A stretch of 64,000 nucleotides of DNA from Pontixanthobacter luteolus (GTDB lineage: Bacteria > Pseudomonadota > Alphaproteobacteria > Sphingomonadales > Sphingomonadaceae). Each line of letters begins with the position of its first letter. Positions within the stretch are counted from its first letter, which is position 1. This document shows, in pieces, positions 1 through 8,770 of the stretch. Under the pieces are notes generated by a model. It searched no databases and had not been told where the DNA came from. It saw nothing but the letters and a program-made list of their open reading frames with translations. Made by a program: the position numbers and the translations under genes. The DNA is taken from NCBI RefSeq assembly GCF_009828095.1, contig NZ_WTYP01000001.1, forward strand, positions 1,240,001-1,304,000. Reading direction: 5' to 3'.

Positions 1-772
1 TCCGGTCCAGCTTGCGCAGCAATGCCGGCCATGCCAGCCCGTTGGCGACCATGCCGATACCGGCAGGCGACGTTTGCGTTTGCACTTTTTCCGGTGTGCC
101 CTGCGGCGGATTGTTGAGGTTTTCACGGCCCGCAGACAGCATTTTCACCTGCGCATCGCAGGCGCGCTCGATGAAATAGAGCCGCAGGAAACACTCGCCC
201 ACCGTCCGTCCGATCGCCAGCGTGCCGTGATTGCGCAGGATCATGGCGTGCTTGTCGCCCATATCCTCAACCAGGCGCTCGCGCTCCTCAAGGTCGGTCG
301 CGATGCCTTCATACTCGTGATAGGCGATGTCGTGGCGCGCAATCATGCCGGTTTGCGTGTGCGGCATCAGCCCGTCGGCCATCGCGCTGACAGCCTGACC
401 GGCCGGTGTGTGCAGATGCATGACCGAGTGCGCGTCTTCACAATTCATGTGCAGCGCGGAATGAATGGTGAAACCGGCCGGATTTACCGGGTGCGAGGTC
501 GGGATAACCGGCTGGCCTTCAACGTCAATTTTCACCAGCGATGACGCAGTGATTTCCTCGAACATCATGTCGTAGGGATTGATCAGGAAATGATGCTCCG
601 GCCCCGGTACGCGCGCGGACAGATGCGTGAAAATCAGATCGTCCCAACCGTAGAGCGCAACAAGACGGTAGGCAGCGGCAAGATCGACGCGAACGGCCCA
701 TTCTTCTTCCGAAACCTGGCCGCGTACATCTGCGTCGGACCCGGTGCCATTGTCGTTCATTACGGTTGCCAT
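1..772 (-). CDS. class II aldolase/adducin family protein (3' end cut by window edge)
   Basis: The reading frame starts at the ATG whose complement is at 770-772 (MATVMNDNG) and runs off the left edge after about 257 codons. It has the class II aldolase fold signature: an N-terminal helical part with YGWDDLIFTHLSAR, a zinc-type histidine pair in SVMHLHTPAG, and ILRNHGTLAIG near residue 180. A GGAGAG ribosome site lies 7-10 bases upstream. Family members are Zn-dependent aldolases (fuculose-phosphate aldolase, ribulose-5-phosphate 4-epimerase) or, in proteobacteria, often uncharacterised relatives of this length. The substrate cannot be told from sequence. It is transcribed away from the ybaB side with about 50 bases between the genes. 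Confidence 0.85.
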   Translation of the reverse strand, partial: MATVMNDNGTGSDADVRGQVSEEEWAVRVDLAAAYRLVALYGWDDLIFTHLSARVPGPEHHFLINPYDMMFEEITASSLVKIDVEGQPVIPTSHPVNPAGFTIHSALHMNCEDAHSVMHLHTPAGQAVSAMADGLMPHTQTGMIARHDIAYHEYEGIATDLEERERLVEDMGDKHAMILRNHGTLAIGRTVGECFLRLYFIERACDAQVKMLSAGRENLNNPPQGTPEKVQTQTSPAGIGMVANGLAWPALLRKLDR

Positions 773-821
773 TGCGCTCTCTCCTTCAGTCTCTTTCCGC
801 CACTGATAGCACGGAAATAGC

Positions 822-1163
822 TTATCCCATACCGGGAAGATTGAAGCCTGGGGGAAGGCCCATACCGCCCTGAATTCTCTTCATTTCCTCTTCCGAAACC
901 CGGTCGGCCTTGCCGCGTGCATCGTTAAACGCCGCCGCGACCAGGTCTTCGACCATCTGCTTCTCTTCGGGCTTCATCAGGCTTTCATCGATGGTCACGC
1001 CCAGAATGCGGCCCTTGGCGCTGGCGCGGACTTTCACAAGACCGCCGCCTGCCTCGCCCTGAACCTCGATCGCATCGAGCTTGGCCTGCACATCGTTCAT
1101 TTGCGTCTGGATCGTTTCGGCGGCTTTTTGCGCGGCCTGAATCATTTCTTCCATCGATTTCAT
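822..1163 (-). CDS. ybaB: YbaB/EbfC family nucleoid-associated protein
   Basis: A 113-residue protein beginning MKSMEEMIQAAQKAAETIQTQ, with an N-terminal helix, a central beta part (GGGLVKVRASAKGRILGVTID) and a Gly/Pro-rich end (GGMGLPPGFNLPGMG). This is the full usual YbaB length and pattern. Family members are small dimeric DNA-binding proteins that coat the nucleoid. The start is supported by GAGGAA seven bases upstream. It follows dnaX by 18 bases on the same strand, the widely conserved dnaX-ybaB arrangement, so co-transcription is likely. In many bacteria recR follows; here an aldolase gene follows instead. Confidence 0.93.
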   Translation of the reverse strand: MKSMEEMIQAAQKAAETIQTQMNDVQAKLDAIEVQGEAGGGLVKVRASAKGRILGVTIDESLMKPEEKQMVEDLVAAAFNDARGKADRVSEEEMKRIQGGMGLPPGFNLPGMG

Positions 1164-1181
1164 CGGGTGTTCCTCAAACGG

Positions 1182-3029
1182 TTAGCGGCCCCAGGCCTTG
1201 CGGCTCTGCGGCGCGGAATTGTCTTCTTCGACCATCTCCGCATCGGGGAAGACAGCCATCGTGGCTTCTACAAGGGGATGTTTCTTCAATTGTTCAAGCG
1301 CAGATCGCTGAGCCGCTTCGTCCTGTTCGACGAGCGACATTTCACCGCCCTCATCGCATTCCTCGACGGTCCAGCGGTCGCCCGTTGCGCCCATCAATGC
1401 GTCGCGCAGTTGCGCGCTGATATCATCCTTGAACTGTTCGGGGCGCGAAAAGCGAAGTGTCTGACTTTCCAGCGAGACAACCCGGACCTGCAAACGCATG
1501 ATGCTCGACGCGAGATGATTGCCGTTCTGTTCAACCTGCTCAACCAGTTCTTTCCAGTTCGCACTGGCGGCAGGCGCGGCAGGTGCCCCGCCCTCGCCGC
1601 CTGCCGGCGCGGCTGCGATCCCGGTGGTCGCCAGATGCTCCAGCTTTTTCGCCAGCTTGCCCGGATCGGGCAGATCGGCGGCGTGCAACGCGCGCAGCAG
1701 CGCCATCTGCGCAGAAATCAGCGGATCGGGCGCCTGGCGCACTTCCTCGTGCCCTTTCAGCAGCAATTGCCACAGGCGGTGCAACTGGCCGGGAGACAAT
1801 TTGCCCGCCCAGTCCTTGAGTGCAGCGCGTTCTTCGCTGGTCGGCGCATCGGGTTCGCCGCCGCCAACCTGCGCCACCGTGATCCGGTGGACCAGATCCA
1901 TCAAACCGCGCAGCAGAGCCAGCGGTTCGACACCCAGCGCATACTGATCCGCCATCGCCGCAAGCAGCCCTTTGCCGTCGCCAGCCAGAAGCAGGCCCAG
2001 CATACGGCGCTGCGCAGTTTTGTCGGACAGGCCCAGCATGTCGCGCACCCGTTCGGCAGTAACCTTGCCCTCGCCGCCAAGGTCGGCATGGGCGATTGCC
2101 TGATCCAGGATCGACAGGCCGTCGCGCACAGACCCTTCTGCTGCGGCGGCAATCATGTGCAGCGCCTCGTCCTCAGCCTCGACATTTTCCAGGCCGCAAA
2201 TCTTGCCGAAATGCTCCTGCAGCATTTCCGAGGGAATTCGCCGCAGGTCGAAACGCTGCGTCCGGCTGAGCACCGTTACCGGCAGCTTATCGACCTCGGT
2301 TGTGGCGAACAGGAACTTCACATGCGCAGGCGGTTCTTCAAGTGTCTTGAGCAAGGCATTGAAAGCATTGCGCGAAAGCATGTGAACTTCGTCGATGATG
2401 TAAATCTTGTAGCGCGCCGAAACCGCTGCATAACGCACTGCCTCGATAATCTCGCGCACGTCATCCACGCCGGTATGGGATGCGGCGTCCATTTCGATAA
2501 CGTCGATATGGCGGCCCTCGGCAATGGCCGTACAGGGTTCGCACACGCCGCACGGGTCGATCGTTGGCCCGCCCTGCCCGTCCGGCCCGATGCAATTGAG
2601 ACCTTTCGCAATCAGGCGCGCGGTGGAGGTTTTGCCGACCCCGCGAACACCGGTCATCAGGAATGCGTGCGCCAGCCGGTCCCGCTCAATCGCGTTAGCC
2701 AGCGTACGAACCATCGGTTCCTGCCCGATCAGTTCACTGAATGTCTGCGGACGGTATTTGCGCGCGAGAACCCGGTAAGGCTGGTTGGCCTGTGCGGGAG
2801 CAGCAGCCGGGGCCGGAGCTGGTTTCGGCTCTACCGCTTGCGGTGCGGGCTCAGCCGGTTTTTCCGGTTCAGCGGGCGCATCGCCAAACATCGAATTCTG
2901 TCCCGCCGCCTCAAGCTCTGCGGCAGACGGCGTGTTATCCTGTTCGCCCGTATCCCAAGGCGGAGAATCTGTGTTGTCCGGTGAATCACCCATGCATGAC
3001 TTGGTAGGCGCAGCAGCCGCGCTTGTCAT
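1182..3029 (-). CDS. dnaX: DNA polymerase III subunit gamma/tau
   Basis: A 615-residue clamp-loader ATPase. The AAA+ domain opens with YRVLARKYRPQTFSELIGQE near residue 85, followed by Walker A GVRGVGKTS (about 127-135), the four-cysteine zinc module around LNCIGPDG...CGVCEPC, and IDEVHML as Walker B. Domain III and a C-terminal tau-like part follow. The first 80 or so residues are an acidic, Pro/Ala-rich extension ahead of the AAA+ domain, absent from the Escherichia coli protein; I infer it is disordered. An AGGAA site precedes the ATG at 3029, supporting the long form; an in-frame ATG at residue 13 is an alternative. The SRP RNA gene lies just upstream on the same strand and ybaB follows by 18 bases. 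Confidence 0.96.
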   Translation of the reverse strand: MTSAAAAPTKSCMGDSPDNTDSPPWDTGEQDNTPSAAELEAAGQNSMFGDAPAEPEKPAEPAPQAVEPKPAPAPAAAPAQANQPYRVLARKYRPQTFSELIGQEPMVRTLANAIERDRLAHAFLMTGVRGVGKTSTARLIAKGLNCIGPDGQGGPTIDPCGVCEPCTAIAEGRHIDVIEMDAASHTGVDDVREIIEAVRYAAVSARYKIYIIDEVHMLSRNAFNALLKTLEEPPAHVKFLFATTEVDKLPVTVLSRTQRFDLRRIPSEMLQEHFGKICGLENVEAEDEALHMIAAAAEGSVRDGLSILDQAIAHADLGGEGKVTAERVRDMLGLSDKTAQRRMLGLLLAGDGKGLLAAMADQYALGVEPLALLRGLMDLVHRITVAQVGGGEPDAPTSEERAALKDWAGKLSPGQLHRLWQLLLKGHEEVRQAPDPLISAQMALLRALHAADLPDPGKLAKKLEHLATTGIAAAPAGGEGGAPAAPAASANWKELVEQVEQNGNHLASSIMRLQVRVVSLESQTLRFSRPEQFKDDISAQLRDALMGATGDRWTVEECDEGGEMSLVEQDEAAQRSALEQLKKHPLVEATMAVFPDAEMVEEDNSAPQSRKAWGR

Positions 3030-3059
3030 GTTCCTGCATGCAGTAATTGTGTGTGAAAA

Positions 3060-3152
3060 AGGAGCCGAGCGACCCGTCGCAACACGCCTGGGCTGCTTCC
3101 TTCCGGACCTGACCCGGTGAGCGAACGCAAACGTCCACCCGACTCCCGGGCG
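3060..3152 (-). ncRNA. ffs: signal recognition particle 4.5S-type RNA
   Basis: The minus strand carries the near-invariant SRP domain IV hairpin: GGTCAGGTCCGGAAGGAAGC (plus-strand complement around 3090-3110), with flanking arms that pair (GGGAGTCGGG side against CGGGTCGCTCGGCTCC side), then a T-rich stretch. This is the short bacterial SRP RNA that binds Ffh and targets nascent membrane proteins. The ends are estimated from stem pairing and may be off by several bases. It sits about 30 bases upstream of dnaX, an order I associate with sphingomonads. Confidence 0.9.
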
Positions 3153-3221
3153 GCCATATGGTGATGTTGCAGGGGTTTGTCCAGTGGCGTCGCGCCGCCG
3201 GAACCGATTTATCCGAGCAGC

Positions 3222-3500
3222 TTAGCGGAAATTATCCGCATATGCCTGAAGCTTGAGCGATTTGGGCGGAGTGGCATGAACCCGCGCGGCGATGCCGTGC
3301 TTCTCGGCATACGCCTTGGCCGCTTCCTTGCTCTCGAACTTGAGCTGCACCTGCGCCTGCGTGTCGCCGCTGCCGGTCCAGCCCATCAGGGGATCGGCAG
3401 TGCGCGCCTCGGACTGCTCGAATTCGAGCACCCAGGTGTCAATTTTCGCCTTGCCCGATTGCATCGCGCTCTTCGGAATCTGGTAAATACGTGCAGCCAT
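3222..3500 (-). CDS. NADH dehydrogenase (complex I) NDUFS4-like accessory subunit
   Basis: A 92-residue protein (MAARIYQIPKSAMQSG...) with the conserved core of the ETC complex I 18-kDa/AQDQ family: WVLEFEQSEARTADPLMGWTGSGDTQAQVQLKFESKEAAKAYAEKHG. In mitochondria and alphaproteobacteria this small subunit sits on the peripheral arm of respiratory complex I and helps stabilise the NADH-oxidising module. It is cytoplasmic, with no signal peptide. AAGGGGG precedes the ATG. It lies 15 bases downstream of hrpB on the same strand, away from any nuo operon, which is usual for this gene. Confidence 0.9.
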   Translation of the reverse strand: MAARIYQIPKSAMQSGKAKIDTWVLEFEQSEARTADPLMGWTGSGDTQAQVQLKFESKEAAKAYAEKHGIAARVHATPPKSLKLQAYADNFR

Positions 3501-3515
3501 GGCCGCCCCCTTAAA

Positions 3516-5948
3516 TCAGCTTTCGCTGCGTGAAAAGGCGTTCTTGGTTTTCAGGCTCGGCTTTTCTGTCCACGGCTGGTCGGGCCAGCGGTGCCTAGGA
3601 TAGCGGCCCTTCATGTCCTTCGCCACATCTTGCCAGCTTCCGCGCCAGAATCCGGGAAGGTCGCGGGTCGTCTGGATCGGACGCCCCGCCGGGCTGGTCA
3701 AGCTGAGCTGAAGCGGCGTTTTGCCGATCATCGGGTGGCTATCCAGCCCGAACAGGGCCTGCACACGCAGTTCGACCGACGGTGCCCCCTCGCCCGAATA
3801 GTCGATCGGGTGGCTTGATCCAGCGGGGCTGGTAAACTGCCGCGGGGCGACTTTATCGAGCGACTGGCGCGCATTCCAATCCAGCTGGCCAAGGATAGCC
3901 TCGGTAATCTGCCCCTTCGCCACATCGAGATTGCGCTTGCCGGTCAGCAGCGGGGCCAGCCACAATTCGGCATTGTCGGAAAGCCGCTGGAGTGACAGAT
4001 CATCGACGCCGGCGAAGCGCGCTCTGGCGAGAAGTTCTGGCGGGACTAAATCGCCAAGGTTTTCGCGCGCTTTCTCCAGCAGCAATGTCAGGACCGCGTC
4101 CATGTCCGGGGCAGGATCCGGCCCACTTGCCATGGTGATCGCACCCAGCGCACGTTCAAGGCGCGCCTCCACCCTGCCGGCCTGTTCATTCCACGCGAGC
4201 GTAGATCGCTGCTCGATCATGTCAGCGAGATACTGATCGACTTCTTCGGGCAGCAAGGGCGCAGCAGCGGTGATCCGCGCGCCTTTTGCCTGACCCTGCG
4301 CATCGCCGACAACCAGCCATTCCTCCCGCGACAGAGGCGAAGCAGGGTCGAGGAAATAGCCGCGCCCACCGGCTGAGATCCAGTTTTCGCCCGACGCGCC
4401 GCGCCGTTTGGCGATATTGTCGCGCAACGCAAATGCCAGCGCGGCGGACGGGCTTGGCGCTTCGGCGCCGTCGGCACTGACAAGCCCCTTTGCCGTTTTC
4501 GCCCAGCGATGTGCGAGCTTGCGAGACGCCTCTGCCCGGCCCGATCTGTCGGCATTCCAGCGCGAAAGACGCTGCAACAGGTCTTCGCTGCGCCCGCCTA
4601 ATCCGCGTTCCTGCAGCAGAAGCGCGATTTTCGCCGCATCTTCAGCGCACCCGAATCGCGCCCCGAACAAGACCGCCGCACCTTGTGCCGGCGACATTGG
4701 CAGGGCGGCAATCTTTGCGCCCCAGTCAGTAATCGCGCCGCGTTCGTCCAGCGCACCCAGCTTTTGCAGCCGGTCACGGCCAGACGCGATCGACGCGGCT
4801 GGCGGAGTATCGAGCCACGGCAGCGATAATGGATCAGCAGTGCCCCAACGGGCCAGCGACAGCAGCAACGGAGCAAGGTCAGCAGTTTCGATTTCCGGCG
4901 GATCGAACTGTGGCCGGCCCGCATGGCCGCCTTCCAGCCACATCCTGTAGGCAGTGCCCGGCCCCTGACGCGCTGCACGGCCAGCGCGCTGGTCCGCAGC
5001 CGCTTGGCTCGCACGCACGGTAATCAGATGCGAGGTTCCCGCCGCCCGGTCGAATTCCGCGCGCCGCGACAGGCCGCTGTCTACAACCACGGATACACCG
5101 TCGAGCGTCAGCGATGTTTCCGCAATCGCGGTGGCCAGAACTATCCGGCGGCGGCCATCACGGTCGCGCTTGATTGCGGCCCTTTGGCTGGCCGGGTCGA
5201 CTTGCCCGTGCAGCGGCAGGATCGGTGTTCCGGGCAGTTTTTCCGCCAGCCGTTCGCGAACCCGCTCGATCTCGCGCACTCCGGGAAGGAACACGAGCAC
5301 ATCGCCCTCCTCTGCCTTCCAGGCGGTCATCACCGCCGCTGTCACCGCATCTTCGATGCGCAGTTCCGCGCGCGAGCCGAGCCATTCGATCGCAAGCGGA
5401 TAAGCTTTGCCCTGGCTTTCGATAACCGGCGCATCATCGCCCAGCAGGCGGGCGAACCGTGCGCCGTCAATCGTGGCGGACATAACGCAGATGCGCAGAT
5501 CATCGCGCAGCACGGCGCGGCTTTCCAGCGCGAGTGCCAGCCCCAGATCGCTGTCGAGGTGGCGTTCGTGTGCTTCGTCGAACAACACCGCACTGACCCC
5601 GGCAAGTTCGGCATCCTCGACGATGCGGTTCACGAAAATCGCTTCCGTCATCACCAATATGCGTGTGCGCGGTGACTGCTTGCTGTCGAGGCGGGTCAGA
5701 TAGCCAACCGTTTCACCTGCCTTTTCGCCCAGCAGTTCCGCCATTCTTTCGGCAGCAGCGCGGGCGGCAACGCGGCGCGGACTAAGCAGGATTACCTGCC
5801 CGGTGCACCAATCCTGATCGAGCAGCGCGGGCGCAACGGCAGTGGTCTTACCCGCACCCGGCGGGGCAATCAGGACAGCGGTGCCGTCACTCCCCAGCGC
5901 GCCAAGGAGTTCCGGCAATACCGAATGGATTGGCAGTTGTTCGCTCAA
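3516..5948 (-). CDS. hrpB: ATP-dependent helicase HrpB
   Basis: An 810-residue DEAH-box helicase. Walker A is APPGAGKTT (residues 28-36), motif II is FDEAHERH, motif III is SATIDG, and the helicase C half holds TAIAETSLTLDGVSVVVDSG and QRAGRAARQGPG. The end carries the HrpB C-terminal domain (HPIDYSGEGAPSVELRVQALFG, then WPDQPW). The length matches the family. The role of HrpB is poorly defined; an RNA or DNA unwinding function is expected. The start is TTG at 5948, overlapping the stop of the upstream polyprenyl synthase gene as TTGA, so translational coupling is likely. No ATG is available near the N-terminus without losing Walker A context. Confidence 0.94.
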   Translation of the reverse strand: MSEQLPIHSVLPELLGALGSDGTAVLIAPPGAGKTTAVAPALLDQDWCTGQVILLSPRRVAARAAAERMAELLGEKAGETVGYLTRLDSKQSPRTRILVMTEAIFVNRIVEDAELAGVSAVLFDEAHERHLDSDLGLALALESRAVLRDDLRICVMSATIDGARFARLLGDDAPVIESQGKAYPLAIEWLGSRAELRIEDAVTAAVMTAWKAEEGDVLVFLPGVREIERVRERLAEKLPGTPILPLHGQVDPASQRAAIKRDRDGRRRIVLATAIAETSLTLDGVSVVVDSGLSRRAEFDRAAGTSHLITVRASQAAADQRAGRAARQGPGTAYRMWLEGGHAGRPQFDPPEIETADLAPLLLSLARWGTADPLSLPWLDTPPAASIASGRDRLQKLGALDERGAITDWGAKIAALPMSPAQGAAVLFGARFGCAEDAAKIALLLQERGLGGRSEDLLQRLSRWNADRSGRAEASRKLAHRWAKTAKGLVSADGAEAPSPSAALAFALRDNIAKRRGASGENWISAGGRGYFLDPASPLSREEWLVVGDAQGQAKGARITAAAPLLPEEVDQYLADMIEQRSTLAWNEQAGRVEARLERALGAITMASGPDPAPDMDAVLTLLLEKARENLGDLVPPELLARARFAGVDDLSLQRLSDNAELWLAPLLTGKRNLDVAKGQITEAILGQLDWNARQSLDKVAPRQFTSPAGSSHPIDYSGEGAPSVELRVQALFGLDSHPMIGKTPLQLSLTSPAGRPIQTTRDLPGFWRGSWQDVAKDMKGRYPRHRWPDQPWTEKPSLKTKNAFSRSES

Positions 5949-6955
5949 TATCCCCGGGCGACCGCGAAATGCGCGGCTTCTGCCATCGCTGCGCGCGCCT
6001 TGCTATCGGGGAAGATGGATATCGCATCCACCGCACGGCTGGCAAAATGGCGGGCGCGTTCGCGTGTGTCTTCCACTGCGTTGTATTTGTCGATCAGCGA
6101 AATCGCTTCCTGCAACGCGGCATCGTCTGCCTTGATGCCGGAAATCGCATTCTTCCAGAACTTGCGCTCGCTTTCGGTGCCGCGTGAATAGGCGAGGATG
6201 ACTGGCAACGTCATTTTCCCTTCACGGAAATCGTCGCCCTGATCCTTACCCATTTCGGCTGCATCGGAATCGTAATCGATCGCATCATCGACCAGCTGGA
6301 ACGCGACGCCAAGATTGCGTCCGTAATCATCCAGCGCGCGTTCCTGCGCATCGTCACATTCCCCGACGACTGCTGCGATGCGGCTGGCTGCGGCAAACAG
6401 GGCCGCCGTTTTTGCACCAATAATCCCGAGATAGCGTTCTTCGCTGGTTTCGATCTGGCGCTGGGCGGTCAACTGATCGACTTCGCCCTCGGCAATGATC
6501 GCGCTGGCACCGGACAGGATTTTGAGCACTTTCAGGCTGCCGTCTTCGGTCATCAATTCGAACGAGCGGCTGAACAGGAAGTCGCCGACCAGCACTGTCG
6601 CCGGGTTGCCGTAAATGATGTTGGCCGCCGCCTTGCCCCGGCGAAGGTCGCTGCCGTCCACCACATCGTCGTGCAGCAGGGTCGCGGTGTGGATGAATTC
6701 CACCGCCGCTGCGAGCTTGTAGTGCCGGTCGCCCGTGTATCCCACCAGTTCAGCCCCGGCGAGCGTCAGCATCGGGCGCAGCCGCTTGCCGCCGCCTGAA
6801 ATCAGGTGGCCAGCCAGGGCCGGGATCAATGGGATCTCACTCTGCATCCGGTCGAGAATCACGGAATTCACCGCGTTCATGCCGTTTGCTGTGAGTGCCA
6901 GCATCGGATCGAGCGTGGGCTTTTTGCGCGGGATCGGAACGACTTCAGCGGTCAT
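5945..6955 (-). CDS. polyprenyl (octaprenyl/decaprenyl) diphosphate synthase
   Basis: A 336-residue trans-isoprenyl diphosphate synthase. The first aspartate-rich motif is LLHDDVVDGSDLRRG (D96, D97, D100) and the second is QLVDDAIDYDSD (near residue 217); GGKRLRP at about 55-61 binds the diphosphate. It elongates farnesyl diphosphate with isopentenyl units to make the side chain of ubiquinone. UbiA, which uses this product, is encoded at 56.3-57.2 kb. Chain length cannot be read securely from sequence; Sphingomonadales generally make ubiquinone-10. Its TGA stop overlaps the TTG start of hrpB. Confidence 0.93.
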   Translation of the reverse strand: MTAEVVPIPRKKPTLDPMLALTANGMNAVNSVILDRMQSEIPLIPALAGHLISGGGKRLRPMLTLAGAELVGYTGDRHYKLAAAVEFIHTATLLHDDVVDGSDLRRGKAAANIIYGNPATVLVGDFLFSRSFELMTEDGSLKVLKILSGASAIIAEGEVDQLTAQRQIETSEERYLGIIGAKTAALFAAASRIAAVVGECDDAQERALDDYGRNLGVAFQLVDDAIDYDSDAAEMGKDQGDDFREGKMTLPVILAYSRGTESERKFWKNAISGIKADDAALQEAISLIDKYNAVEDTRERARHFASRAVDAISIFPDSKARAAMAEAAHFAVARGY

Positions 6956-7044
6956 AGTGCGAAGTCACATGGCGGCGCGGCGAAGTTATGGCAAGTACGA
7001 ACGGGCGTAGAATCGTTGCAAATTGCGTGATAGGCAGTTGCGCA

Positions 7045-7353
7045 ATGAGCAACCTGACCGACACGCCCGAACCCGATCCGCAGCTTGCAGCCTTCCGCCG
7101 CAGCATCGACAATATCGATGCCGCGCTGATCCATATGCTGGCAGAACGGTTCCGTATCACACAGGCGGTTGGTGAATATAAGGCGCGGGTTACCCTGCCC
7201 CCGGCAGACCCGCAGCGCGAAGCGCGCCAGATCGCCCGGCTGCGTAACCTTGCCGAAGAGGCGCATCTGGACCCCGAATTTTCGGAGAAATTCCTGCGTT
7301 TCATCATCGACGAGGTGATCCGCCACCATGAACAGGCGCGCGAAGAACGCTAG
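7045..7353 (+). CDS. chorismate mutase, AroQ class
   Basis: A 102-residue all-helical protein: AAFRRSIDNIDAALIHMLAERFRITQAVGEYKA, then DPQREARQIARLRNLAEEAHLDPEFSEKFLRFIIDEVIRHHE. The R..ID.ID..L..LLAERF....VG..K pattern and the spaced Arg/Lys/Gln residues are those of monofunctional AroQ chorismate mutases, which convert chorismate to prephenate for Phe and Tyr synthesis. The chosen ATG gives the normal N-terminus; an in-frame ATG at 6988 would add 19 residues of low-complexity sequence. It is divergent from the polyprenyl synthase gene, with a shared promoter region of about 90 bases, and converges on the kinase gene at 7360. Confidence 0.9.
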   Translation: MSNLTDTPEPDPQLAAFRRSIDNIDAALIHMLAERFRITQAVGEYKARVTLPPADPQREARQIARLRNLAEEAHLDPEFSEKFLRFIIDEVIRHHEQAREER

Positions 7354-7359
7354 ACAGGC

Positions 7360-8769
7360 CTAAATCGCGCGCGGCAGGGTCAGCTTGACCAGCAGACCGC
7401 CCAGATCTTCGCTCTCGCCAAGTTCAACCGTACCGCCGTAAATCTCCGCCACGTCGCGAACGATGGCCAGACCCAGCCCGGTGCCCGGTTTTCCGGTGTC
7501 CAGACGCGCGCCTCGGTCGAATATTCGGGTGCGTTCCTGCTCGGGTATCCCCATCCCGTCATCTTCAACCCAGATCACGCAATCCTTCGCATCGGGTTCT
7601 GCATCCACCGTCACGAACACGCTGCCGCCGCCATATTTGGCTGCGTTTTCGATCAAATTACCCAGTATTTCGTCCAGATCCTGTCGCTCGATCGCGACCT
7701 CAACCTTGTTACCCGCAAGGTCGAACCGGGTGTTTTCATACAGTCTGGTAACGGCGCGGAGCACCGATTCCGCGCTGGGCCATACAGCCGCGCGGCTGAG
7801 GCCGGCAGCGCGGCGGCCAATCGCCCTCGCGCGGGCAAGGTGGTGTTCGACCTGACGCTGCATAGTCCGCGTTTCGCGGTGGACCAGCTTTGACAGGTCG
7901 GGGTCCTTCGCTGTCGCCGCGTTGATCAGAACTGTCAGCGGCGTCTTCAGCGCATGGGCGAGATTGCCGGCATGCATCCGCGCCTCGTCGGCCTGTTTTT
8001 CGGAATGGTCGAGCAGCATGTTCAGTTCTTCAACGAGCGGCTGAACCTCCAGGGGTAGCGGGTCGGTCACGCGGTTGGTGCCGGTTGTTCTGATCCGCTG
8101 GATCGCCATGCGTATCCGGCGCAGCGGACGCAGCCCGTAATAGCTTTGCAAGGCGGCCATGATGAACAGGCCCAGGCCAAGTACCGCAAACGACCAGATC
8201 AGGATCGAACGGATGCGGGCAAGTTGATTGTCCAGTTCACCGCGCGCAGATGCAACGGCGAACGTCCACCGGGTGTCGCTGTCGGGCAGGATGACCGTAC
8301 GCTCGACAACACGGAGCGGCTCTGCACCGAATTGATCGCTGTCATAGAAATGCACATCGTTGTCGATGTGGTCGGCGCGCAGGTCCAGCGTCCGGTCCCA
8401 CAGACTGCGCGAAGGCCACGGTTCGTGCCCATCTCCGCTGATTTGCCAGTACAGGCCGCTATTGGGTTCGAGGAAGCGCTGATCGCCCAGCGCGCGGTAA
8501 AACAGCACTTCGCCGTCCGGGCCGATCTCGCCGGAGGCGACCATTGCAGTCAGCATATATTCCAGCTGTTCGTCGAAATTATCCTCAACAAGATCGGTAA
8601 GCGCGCGGTCGAGCGCAAATCCGCCCGCCAGCAAAAGCACGAGGATCCAGCCGGCTGCGATCACCATCATGCGCCGAGCCAGGCTGCCGGTGTGCGCGGC
8701 CTTTTCCGCTTCGTCGCTGGATGCGGGAACGCGCCCTTCGGCGACCAGATCGGCCTCGGGCGCGTTCAT
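7360..8769 (-). CDS. two-component sensor histidine kinase (PhoQ-like)
   Basis: A membrane sensor kinase of about 469 residues. One membrane segment (MMVIAAGWILVLLLAGGF) is followed by a periplasmic sensor of about 140 residues, a second segment (ILIWSFAVLGLGLFIMAAL), a HAMP-like linker, an H-box LAHALKTPLTVL, N-box LGNLIENAAKYG, G1 WVEDDGMGIP and G2 GKPGTGLGLAIV. All catalytic boxes are intact. The ATG at 8769 comes directly after the TAA of the response-regulator gene, so I prefer it over the in-frame GTG at 8817 inside that gene. It forms one unit with the regulator and probably the PepSY gene upstream. Confidence 0.93.
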   Translation of the reverse strand: MNAPEADLVAEGRVPASSDEAEKAAHTGSLARRMMVIAAGWILVLLLAGGFALDRALTDLVEDNFDEQLEYMLTAMVASGEIGPDGEVLFYRALGDQRFLEPNSGLYWQISGDGHEPWPSRSLWDRTLDLRADHIDNDVHFYDSDQFGAEPLRVVERTVILPDSDTRWTFAVASARGELDNQLARIRSILIWSFAVLGLGLFIMAALQSYYGLRPLRRIRMAIQRIRTTGTNRVTDPLPLEVQPLVEELNMLLDHSEKQADEARMHAGNLAHALKTPLTVLINAATAKDPDLSKLVHRETRTMQRQVEHHLARARAIGRRAAGLSRAAVWPSAESVLRAVTRLYENTRFDLAGNKVEVAIERQDLDEILGNLIENAAKYGGGSVFVTVDAEPDAKDCVIWVEDDGMGIPEQERTRIFDRGARLDTGKPGTGLGLAIVRDVAEIYGGTVELGESEDLGGLLVKLTLPRAI

Positions 8770-8770
8770 T

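Noticed and set aside
1101-2984. Long open frame on the plus strand across dnaX (and similar ones across uup, the DinG-like gene and hrpB)
   Set aside because: They are antisense to well-supported genes, have Arg/Pro/Cys-rich composition without motifs, and arise from high GC content.
1182-3029. Programmed frameshift in dnaX giving a separate gamma subunit
   Set aside because: No A-AAA-AAG type slippery sequence with a following hairpin was seen in the relevant region.
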